This document shows positions 54,562 to 64,000 of a stretch of 64,000 nt of DNA, in pieces. Position 1 is the first letter of the stretch, and each line of letters starts with the position of its first letter. The stretch is from Culex pipiens pallens (taxonomy: Eukaryota > Arthropoda > Insecta > Diptera > Culicidae), in assembly GCF_016801865.2 (NCBI RefSeq), contig NC_068939.1, positions 180,328,721-180,392,720 of the forward strand, written 5' to 3'. A program made the translations under genes and the position numbers. Under the pieces are notes generated by a model that did not search any database, was not told the origin of the DNA, and saw nothing but the letters and a program-made list of their open reading frames with translations.

Positions 54562-56326
54562 AATTCAATTCAATTCAATTCGGTTTTATTGGTGAATAAT
54601 CAAGATACAATGAGTTATTTTGAAGTGCATAACAGAGTTTTGGAGTTCCTTACAGCTGTGTGTTGCATCATAATCCATTTAGGAAAAATTATTTCTTTAA
54701 CTAAGGCACTAGCAAGAGTAAGAAAAAACTATAAAAAAAAACTTACAGAAATTGCAAAGGAAAGGGGATAGAGGAAGAGAAAGCTTATATCTAGATCACA
54801 GATAATTTATCCTTTGTAGATGTGTTTGATCATCAGTTCCCCAAGGGCCAGGAATTGTTCTGCCTTGTTCCGGCAGCTCCGAAACCGCGTCATCATCTCT
54901 CCCGCGAGAGCAAAGAACTCCGGCAGGGTGAAGAGATCTTCCCCGGTGACTTCTTGCTGGGCCGTACTGCCGCTACCGGCAGCGACCACGCTGGCGAACG
55001 AACGCCCCCAACCAGGAGGGAACGTTGAGTTTTCCGCTGGAACCGTAAGCTGTCCAGCTGCAGGAACGGCTGCGCTCGTACTTCGCTGAGGAGAGTGGGA
55101 CGCTGCTGCTTTCTTCTTTCTCTTTTCCTGCTCCTCGAGGTAGGCCTTGCGCGCGATGCATCCGCGGTAATTGCCGGTATGGTTACCGTCACAGTTCGCG
55201 CACTTTACGCGCGGCTTGGTTTGTTCTGCCTTGTCCCCCAAGTCCGCCTTTCGTGGCAGTGCGCACGCCTCCGAGAGGTGTGACTCACCGCACTTCACGC
55301 AGCGGGGCCGGAGGTTGCAGTTCCGCGAGCCGTGGCCGAATTTCTGGCAACGGTGGCATTGCGCTACGTCCGTCGGGTTCTTGGTGTAAAACCGCCAGTT
55401 TACCCAAAAACCGTCCAACGTCTTAGTCCGCCGCAGGTCTTGGATCTTGACGGTGCCGCGGTCGAAGTACAACAGGTACAGTGTGTGTGTACCTGTTACC
55501 GTTGTCTTGCGCGAGAGCACTTTAATCTCCCGCGGTTTTATTCCGGCGTCCGAAAGGTGACCCTTCAGGTCGGAGATCGGACGGTCTTGATAACCCTGCA
55601 AGACGATCTTAACAGGGGGCTTCTCGGGGTTGAATGTGTAGAAGTTGAAGTTGCTACGCTTCAATTCTTCAAACACCTGGTCGAAGCTCTTTTTATTCAG
55701 TGTGATCACTTGCACTGCCGACTTACCGATTTTCAGACAATATCCGAGGCCTTCCAGCAACTCGTCAACATCGTCCGCCAACGTGTCCAAAACAAAAATT
55801 GGAGGTGGTCTTCGTTCCGTTGGAGAATTATTCTTTTTTGGCGTCGGCACTTTTTTCCGTGCACGAACATCGTCATCGTCGTCGTCGGTAGTGGTGCTAC
55901 CGTCGGTGTTGTTGTTGTTTTCTTCGTCGTCGCTCAGCATCTGGAACTCGTTCCTGATGGGAATGTTGGCGGATGTTGATGTGCCACTGGTCGTGGCACC
56001 GGAGGTACCCGAACGGGTTCGCACTGGTGATCTTGGAACATATCCGGGGTGTAGTAACTTTTTGTCGATTCCTTCTGCGCTCACGCTCCCCTGCGCGATG
56101 GCAGTCGACACGGCGTTGGTTTGTTTACCTTTTTGCACACGGCCGGTAGACGAACTTCGCGGGTTTTTCGAGGCCGCACTCGAACTGCCACGGCCACGGC
56201 CGGCCTTTGGCATGCTGGAGAAGCAAACTCGCGGGTAACCACAATCAATTACGGCGAAAAAAATCGAAAAAACGATGGAGCACTGAGCACTAGCTGCATG
56301 CTCTCGTGCGTACACGGAGGGAGCTG
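54562..56326 (-). mobile_element. ORF1-only LINE ('half-LINE'), copy 2, inside the satellite
   Basis: Same architecture as copy 1 in reverse orientation: 5' leader (56326-56214), ORF1, ~200-bp 3' region sharing GATTATGATGCAACACACAG and CACCAATAAAACCGAATT, and a tail of four GAATT units. AAAATTATC satellite abuts both ends, so it inserted into the array; the target duplication is hidden in the repeat. No ORF2. Confidence 0.88.
54807..56213 (-). CDS. LINE ORF1 (gag-like), copy 2
   Basis: 468 residues starting MPKAGRGRGSSSAAS at 56213. Domain order is as in copy 1: acidic Ser/Thr-rich N-terminal third, PRE_C2HC-type region, knuckles CHRCQKFGHGSRNC, CVKCGESHLSEAC and CANCDGNHTGNYRGC, a basic YLEEQEKRKKK stretch, and a conserved tail ending KAEQFLALGELMIKHIYKG. 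Indels against copy 1 are in frame (for example GTSTSAN versus NTSTSAN, and KPPVKIV versus KTAVKVV). A patch around residues 155-190 is unusually divergent while both sides are nearly identical. The frame is fully open. Expected role: RNA-binding RNP protein for a LINE whose RT must come from elsewhere. Confidence 0.87.
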   Translation of the reverse strand: MPKAGRGRGSSSAASKNPRSSSTGRVQKGKQTNAVSTAIAQGSVSAEGIDKKLLHPGYVPRSPVRTRSGTSGATTSGTSTSANIPIRNEFQMLSDDEENNNNTDGSTTTDDDDDDVRARKKVPTPKKNNSPTERRPPPIFVLDTLADDVDELLEGLGYCLKIGKSAVQVITLNKKSFDQVFEELKRSNFNFYTFNPEKPPVKIVLQGYQDRPISDLKGHLSDAGIKPREIKVLSRKTTVTGTHTLYLLYFDRGTVKIQDLRRTKTLDGFWVNWRFYTKNPTDVAQCHRCQKFGHGSRNCNLRPRCVKCGESHLSEACALPRKADLGDKAEQTKPRVKCANCDGNHTGNYRGCIARKAYLEEQEKRKKKAAASHSPQRSTSAAVPAAGQLTVPAENSTFPPGWGRSFASVVAAGSGSTAQQEVTGEDLFTLPEFFALAGEMMTRFRSCRNKAEQFLALGELMIKHIYKG

Positions 56327-56392
56327 ATCAAAATTATCAAAATTATCAAAATTATCAAAATTATCAAAATTATCAAAATTATCAAAATTATC

Positions 56393-57320
56393 AAACATAA
56401 AACATAAAACATAAAACATAAAACATAAAACATAAAACATAAAACATAAAACATAAAACATAAAACATAAAACATAAAACATAAAACATAAAACATAAAA
56501 CATAAAACATAAAACATAAAACATAAAACATAAAACATAAAACATAAAACATAAAACATAAAACATAAAACATAAAACATAAAACATAAAACATAAAACA
56601 TAAAACATAAAACATAAAACATAAAACATAAAACATAAAACATAAAACATAAAACATAAAACATAAAACATAAAACATAAAACATAAAACATAAAACATA
56701 AAACATAAAACATAAAACATAAAACATAAAACATAAAACATAAAACATAAAACATAAAACATAAAACATAAAACATAAAACATAAAACATAAAACATAAA
56801 ACATAAAACATAAAACATAAAACATAAAACATAAAACATAAAACATAAAACATAAAACATAAAACATAAAACATAAAACATAAAACATAAAACATAAAAC
56901 ATAAAACATAAAACATAAAACATAAAACATAAAACATAAAACATAAAACATAAAACATAAAACATAAAACATAAAACATAAAACATAAAACATAAAACAT
57001 AAAACATAAAACATAAAACATAAAACATAAAACATAAAACATAAAACATAAAACATAAAACATAAAACATAAAACATAAAACATAAAACATAAAACATAA
57101 AACATAAAACATAAAACATTAAACATAAAACATTAAACATTAAACATTAAACATTAAACATAAAACATAAAACATAAAACATAAAACATAAAACATTAAA
57201 CATAAAACATAAAACATAAAACATAAAACATAAAACATAAAACATAAAACATAAAACATAAAACATAAAACATAAAACATAAAACATAAAACATTAAACA
57301 TAAAACATAAAACATAAAAC
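56393..57320. repeat. (AAAACAT)n 7-bp satellite
   Basis: About 130 units, nearly perfect to 57110 and then mixed with TTAAACAT variants. It abuts the end of the AAAATTATC array directly. Long MFYVLC-type frames are artefacts. Confidence 0.97.
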
Positions 57321-57936
57321 ACTAACTCCTCAAGCCAAATTTTTTATGTTTTTTTTTCTTTTTTCCATGTAATTTTGTGTAATTTTATGCAACTTTTGTT
57401 TTACGAAAACATTGACTTCTTTTGTTTTGTGTTTCTCTTGTTTCATTTCTAGCATTTTTATTTGCATTTTTCTTGTTTTAGTTTCGGTTAGTATTTGGCT
57501 TTTCCTATCATCTCATAACATTGCCTTTTGCATTTTAAGGATTTTCTTTTTTGCTTTTTTTTCTCATTTTTTTCCATTGAATGCGTAGAGGCATAGTCTG
57601 GAACAATAAAAAAAAAATCTTTGCATTCTTATTTTTACATATAATATAGAATATTTTGACGTAAAACACAGCCAAAGTTGACCCCAGAAAAATCAAATTT
57701 TTAAAAACATTGGCAAGTCACATTAAACATGTTTCAATTCCAACCCTAGAAATTTTCTTAAATTTTAAGAGTTATTCTTTCCTATTCTTTTTAAAGATCA
57801 AAAGCTCGTTAAAAATATATTTTTGGCGAATTTTTCTATCAAAGCCTGCCTAGAGGCGGTACATCTGGTTTCTGAAAATTCTGTTTTTTGTTTACTGGAA
57901 AATTTCAAGCATCATGCTAAAGTTTTTTAAAAATAT
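57321..57936. other. T- and A-rich non-coding
   Basis: No feature seen. Confidence 0.35.
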
Positions 57937-58397
57937 TTTTGGCCGTTGCAAATATTTTTTGAAGTTTATGTCCCTCAACTCTGGCCAAAGTCGAAGCGGG
58001 GGCAAAAAAAATAAAAATTGAAAAATTGAAATTTGCACCTGCCCAGTTGTTTTGCAATCATGAGTTTTCAAATCTACGTATTGAGGATTTTTTTTTTTCG
58101 CAAAAAAAAACAACTTTTTGTGGTACTGTACAACGGAATTTAACAAAAAATCAAAATATTTTTTATCGATCCTAGATGATTTTAAACGCTAGTAAAGGCA
58201 TTTCAAACTGTTTTCAGTTGATTAGACTTTTATTTCCATTAAAATTTAGTTGTTTTTAGAGTAAAAAAAATCTTTTGGCCTCCAAATTTTCAGACCGATT
58301 TTGAACAGGGGAATAAACATAAACATTTTAAAATATTGTTTTGAATGAATTAAAAAATTAAAAAAAAACAGAAAAAAGTCAACTTTTATTTTTAAAT
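57937..58397 (-). mobile_element. Partial GGCCGTTGCAAA MITE
   Basis: TTGGCCGTTGCAAATATTTT at 57940 and TATGTCCCTCAACTCTGGCC match the far end of the next element in reverse orientation. The opposite end is missing. Confidence 0.6.
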
Positions 58398-58884
58398 AGG
58401 GCCGTTGCAAACATTTTTCAAAGTTTATGTCACCCCCCCCCCTTCCCCCCCCTTCCTTCAAAGTTGGCCTGAATAATCAGGGGGCAAAAAAAATATTTTT
58501 TCGAAAAACTTCAAAATTTTTATGAAAATTAAAGTTTAATCAACTGAAAACCAGTTAAAATGCATTTTCTCGCGTTTATAATCATATATAGCATGTTTGA
58601 ACTGCTTTAAAACATTTTAAATTTTCATGAAAGACTAATGCACAGTCCCACGAAAAGTTTTTTTTTTTGCGAAAAAAAAATTTCGTCAGTACCTCGATAT
58701 TTTCAAAGCTAATGATTGGAAAGCAACTGCACGCCTGTAAAATGCATTTTAAAACACTTTTTTCATCCAAATGTTGAAACCTAGGCTTCTAATTTCAATT
58801 TTTATATTTTTTTTATTTTTGCCCACCCCTCGACTTTGGTCAGAGCCGAGGGATATAAACTTCAAAAAATATTTGCAACGGCCT
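58398..58884. mobile_element. 487-bp MITE (GGGCCGTTGCAAA ends)
   Basis: GGGCCGTTGCAAACATTTTT at 58399 and AAATATTTGCAACGGCC at the right end form inverted repeats of more than 30 bases including AAAGTTTATGTC. C-runs and TCAGGGGGCAAAAAAA lie inside each end. Relatives are at 39783, 46489 and 57937. No transposase. Confidence 0.8.
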
Positions 58885-59463
58885 AATTATAATTATTTTA
58901 CCAAAAGAAAATGTGTTAAAATGTGAAAATCAACAAAAACTCATATAAATTTTACCAGTTCCTGATGCAAAATTTCACGAAATATTTCACTTATCTTGTA
59001 TGCAGGGGAGTGTGGGGTATTTTGGACACCCTAAGGAAATTGCTCTGCCACGGGCTGTATGGATATTTTAAAGGAATGTGGATGGCACCAGAGGATAATA
59101 TAGACCATATTTTATGGAAAAATGTCATTTATTTCGATAAATTTTGATAAAAGCCCATTTTTATCGCAAAAAATAAAAAGGTGTCCAAATTACCCCCACA
59201 TTTTTGTGTGGGGGTAATATGAACAACCCTATGGGGTAATTTGGACATGCCTTGTGGGGTAATTTGGACATGCCTTGTGGGGTAATATGGACATACTTTG
59301 TGGGGTAATATGGACACCTTTGTTGGGGTAATTTGGACACATGTTGAAGAATAAGTTTAACGTTTGATTTTTTGAGCATGTTTTATATTCATCAACCTGG
59401 TTTTGTAATTGCTTTATATTTTAAAGTGTTTTTTTGCTCACAATATTTCATCAAAAGTTTAAA

Positions 59464-59682
59464 TACCGTAATCTAGGGTGAATCGGGACTACAGTCTGAA
59501 TAGGGACAGCAGTTTTTAGAGCACTTAAAGCTTTTAAATTTGGAAATAGATGTACACATTTTGTTGGACTGAGTCTGCTCTAACCGAAACCAACCAGAAA
59601 AATCAAAATATTGTGCTCCAACATGGTTAAAACTGCTGTCCCAATTCGCCCCATGTGTCCCGATTGACCCCAGTTTACGGTA
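59464..59682. mobile_element. 219-bp TA-type MITE
   Basis: TACCGTAATCTAGGGTGAAT and its right-end complement (ATTGACCCCAGTTTACGGTA) form TIRs of about 28 bases with GGGAC words. An inner complement, GACAGCAGTTTT against AAAACTGCTGTC, extends the fold. TA duplication. Related ends occur at 8717 and 36171. Confidence 0.8.
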
Positions 59683-60305
59683 ATGATTTTGTGATAGAAC
59701 TATAATTCAATGGGATGATAACAAATAGTTCGGTGTATAATTTAATCATTCATTCTGATATGATTTAAACATTGATTCTGGATTAGGCACAAGTATAGTT
59801 TTTAGTGATTGAGGTATCATTTAGATTTATCCAAACCAATCTTTATATCAAACTAATTAACCTGAAACTTTCATTTTTTTTTAATTTCACATTCCGTAGC
59901 ACTTCAATTTTAAATATTATTGTTATCCAGCATAAAGAAATTATAAATGTCAAGTAAATTAATTAAAAACAATAAACATTAGAGTTTAGTTGAACGCTAA
60001 ATTTGCAGTAGCTAGATTTTCATCCATTCAAATATTGAAATAAATTTATCTAAATTAAAAAATAGGGGTTTTGTGAAAGTCTCATTGCTAACATATCTTT
60101 TTGAGTGTTTTGACATTTAAAATCCCTCTAAATTTAATTAAATCCCTTTAAAAACTCAACCGACCATGAAAGTTACTTTTTTTTGCCTGACAGGTAGACT
60201 TTCAGGTATGTCCAAATTACCCCACAAGCCATGTCCAAATTACCCCCATAGCATGTTCTATCAAAAATTGCAATTTTTGATGATAAAAATTGATAAAATG
60301 CACAA

Positions 60306-60309
<4 letters not shown>

Positions 60310-60400
<91 letters not shown>
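60310..60400. repeat. (TA)n microsatellite, left cap of palindrome
   Basis: About 45 TA units directly abutting the left palindrome arm. Confidence 0.95.
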
Positions 60401-61789
<1,389 letters not shown>

Positions 61790-62112
61790 GTACATATCTC
61801 AGGCATCGTCCAATCAACCCCCTTAAACAAAAATTGACCACTTTTTTGCAATATAATTCCTGCAAAACCTTATTTCCCAACCCTCAAAAATTAGAACTTA
61901 AGGCAGTGCCAGCCGGCCTTTGGAAACATTTACATATTATTACAAAACTACTCAACTTATTCCAACTTTTTTGGCTTTTCCATTCTCCTAGGCCATTACT
62001 AGTACTAGCCTTATCACTTAAATTGCCGTTTTCACTTTATATCAGAAGAAAAGGTGATTTTTAAGGGGGTGTCCAAATTACCCCCACTGTCCATATTACC
62101 CCAAACTCCCCT

Positions 62113-63589
62113 AATATTATCATCATTTTTTCTGTATATCGGAGCAAAAAATTGAACACTCTACATTCGATTATCACCACAAATTGATGGAAAAACAAAC
62201 ATTATTCAAAATTGATAGCTGTCATTCACAAGGTCAACCGGTTCAATTAAAACATAATTTCAATCAGCAATCGTATTGCATACCAAAAATTTGATTTAAT
62301 TTTTAGGTTTAAGCTCATTTTATTGCTGCATTTTTAATCATCCCAATAAAAACGTTAAAAATCATTGCATCCTCGAGTTTTAACATCCTTCGACAACCAC
62401 ACCCCCAAGGCCACAGTGTATAATTTGAAACTTAAAATCATAAATATTCATACTGATTCTCAGACACTTGAAAACAACTTGTCGTTTGTCAACTTTGGTC
62501 AGCACCCGGTGGTGCCTCATCAGGACTAGGAGGTTGAGGAGGTTGTAAATATTGTGATGCTCTGTTTTGCCACAAATTTGCATCTATTTTTGCTAGCCCA
62601 TCCAAAAGAAAACACATAAACACAATATTCTAATGGTAATTTATTTCCTCGTTTTGTCTATTTTCAGCAGAACACCCCCCAGAAAGGCCTCTGAAGCATC
62701 CTTTGCTGAGGTGGTCTGGTCCAAGTGAATTTTGAAACATCTCTGTGCTGAAGCTTTTGTGCACTTTTTCAAGGACTTGAAGCTTGAAGGGTCATGAGAT
62801 AATAATAATAACATCTAGCTAAAAAAAAGGAAGCAGGTGAACAAGTCTCGGTGGTCGGCTAGAGGTCCTTCTCCCCTAAGGGGTCAACGAGAAAAACCCG
62901 AGGAAAAACCAGAAAAAATCACCACCCATTAGTCACAATAAACTCCAAAGGCTGAAGTTGAAGCTTTTGCTGCTGCTGATGTTGGAAGGTGGTGGTGAAA
63001 ACAAGGAATATCAAGTGTTTACCGGTTGAATGAGTGGAGGAAGAAAAAAAAACTTGAGTCACCTTGCCCACCTGGTCAAAGAGGGGGTGGGGCAAAGTTC
63101 GCAGAGGAAAATTGTGATTTATTTTATATCTGTGGAAAAGTGTTCCGTTTTTTTCTTCTTTTCATTTTCTTTTTGGCCTTCGGCCTCCACGACAAATGAG
63201 TTTTAAAAAGTGGGGCCATTGAAGAAAGGGCCAAGGGGCGCAACGAAAAAAAATTGCCAAGAAAGACGCGTGAAAATATATATCATTATTAATGCCACTT
63301 TTTATTTTGCCTAATTTGTTACCGGTCCCCCACGTAGAACCCTCTTCGTCCCTAATGAGGGCCATAAATTGACGCGAGCGGTGCTGGAGGAAAAACCGCG
63401 CGCCGGGGAAAAACAGTGTCGCGTGTCGCTGGGGGTGGAAAACAACTGCGAAACAATGACGTCGGCGCCCTAACGAAGTCACATTTATCACACTTTTTTT
63501 CTGAGGAAGGAAGAGAAATTAACAGTATTCAAATCAAAGAAAGTTTGAAAAAAGTTTCCCGAAAAAAACAACTCAGAAGAAAAGCAAAA
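62113..63589. other. Unique sequence upstream of the terminal exon
   Basis: 62113-62640 is AT-rich. 62640-63589 is of higher complexity, with AATAATAATAATAAC at 62801 and a G+C-rich stretch (CCGCGCGCCGGGG near 63397-63409). It could hold the promoter or 5' UTR of the gene at 63590. No core promoter could be assigned with confidence. Confidence 0.35.
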
Positions 63590-63839
63590 ATGAACAAAAA
63601 CAAATCGCAACCCGGAAATCCGGCCAAGAGGACACTGGAGCTCGGGGGCGGCCCCCGACCAGCCCGGCCAAGTCTCCCGGTGGGCCTGCTCCTCCTGGTG
63701 ATACTCAACGTAAACTGCAACTGGGGGGGTGCCCTCATGGTACGGGCGGACCCCTCGTCACGAACTGGAATTGATCATTCAGCAGCCGGCACCGCCGGAA
63801 GAGGCCCAGATGAGCACGAGCAACGAGTGCATCATTACG
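63590..63839 (+). CDS. Probable first coding exon of a secreted or membrane protein (frame uncertain)
   Basis: The ATG at 63590 is in a good insect context (GCAAAAATGAAC). After a basic, Pro/Gly-rich stretch of ~28 residues comes the hydrophobic LPVGLLLLVILNV (29-41), a signal-peptide or anchor core. CG-GTAAGTG at 63838-63846 is a strong splice donor. As written, the frame continues NCNWGGALMVRADPSSRT to the donor. A run of seven G at 63723-63729 sits at a possible frame switch: with one G fewer the other frame would read ELELIIQQPAPPEEAQ and STSNECIIT up to the same donor. I do not recognise the protein. Downstream exons are outside the window. Confidence 0.55.
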
Positions 63840-64000
63840 GTAAGTGATGCTTCTGCGCGAGATGATGAAGGGTTGGCGTTGACAAGATGGTTTGTACAGG
63901 GCAGGTTTTTTTTTCTGCAGGTCTTTAATTTCTTAATTGAGAACACTACACGGGGAGAACGGGCGTGAAGCTTGAAGTGTGCACTCTTTTTTTAAGACGG
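63840..64000 (+). other. Start of putative intron
   Basis: Begins GTAAGTGATG. In-frame stops follow at once in the annotated frame. Nothing else is recognisable to the window end. Confidence 0.5.

Noticed and set aside
53308..54599. FDN, ILI and YQN repeat ORFs on both strands
   Set aside because: Artefacts of the stop-free 9-bp AAAATTATC array.
55332..55979. 215-aa plus-strand ORF
   Set aside because: Antisense shadow of the LINE ORF1 on the minus strand.
56249..57322. MFYVLCF repeat ORFs up to 287 aa
   Set aside because: Artefact of the 7-bp AAAACAT array; the frame even runs on into the older array and the LINE leader.

Overview
The window looks like euchromatic but repeat-choked DNA from a culicine mosquito, most likely a Culex. 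That is an inference from style, not from a host-gene match: A+T-rich sequence, Jockey-clade LINEs with PRE_C2HC/CCHC gag proteins, many short TIR elements with TA or 8-bp target duplications, tRNA-derived SINEs, and A-rich satellites. Only one plausible host coding exon is visible, at the extreme right (63590-63839). It has a signal-peptide-like start and a GTAAGT donor, and it probably belongs to a gene continuing past the window. Most of the rest reads as intergenic or intronic sequence with layer upon layer of nested mobile elements.

Layout. 1-9.3 kb: inverted minisatellite, an L1-like LINE remnant, three TIR elements, a tRNA-derived SINE with 13-bp target duplication, and a common repeat carrying two nested insertions. 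9.3-12 kb: plainer, more G+C-rich sequence without recognisable genes. 12-13.7 kb: a LINE-derived element with an intact gag-like ORF1 but no ORF2. 14-17.4 kb: THAP-like and RT scraps, then a 1.65-kb retroposon with a TTAGA tail and 21-bp target duplication. 17.4-21 kb: mostly unassigned. 21.2-24.7 kb: a large fold-back element interrupted by a hAT-like element carrying a broken 6-phosphogluconate dehydrogenase (6PGDH) fragment. 25.8-30.3 kb: a complete Jockey-clade LINE with both ORFs open, Inr+DPE start, poly(A) and 16-bp target duplication. 31-35.8 kb: a plain stretch with three POU octamers, a pentanucleotide microsatellite, and AT-rich repeats. 35.8-46 kb: two opposite copies of one hAT-like family with hexamer arrays at both ends, plus MITEs and a second tRNA-headed SINE. 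46-53 kb: hairpin elements and a 1.26-kb 9-bp satellite. 53.3-57.3 kb: another 9-bp satellite with two copies of a 128-bp palindrome, interrupted by a second ORF1-only LINE, then a 7-bp satellite. 57.9-62.1 kb: MITEs and a 3.1-kb TIR element containing a 1.25-kb near-perfect palindrome capped by TA arrays. 62.1-64 kb: unique sequence leading to the exon.

How the parts relate. The full-length LINE encodes the EN/RT machinery that such elements use for retrotransposition. The two ORF1-only copies share the same 5' end, ORF1 and 3' end, so they look like a non-autonomous 'half-LINE' family mobilised in trans. No transposase gene is visible for any TIR element, so all of them are non-autonomous here. 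Nested insertions and exact target duplications give a relative order of events at several sites.
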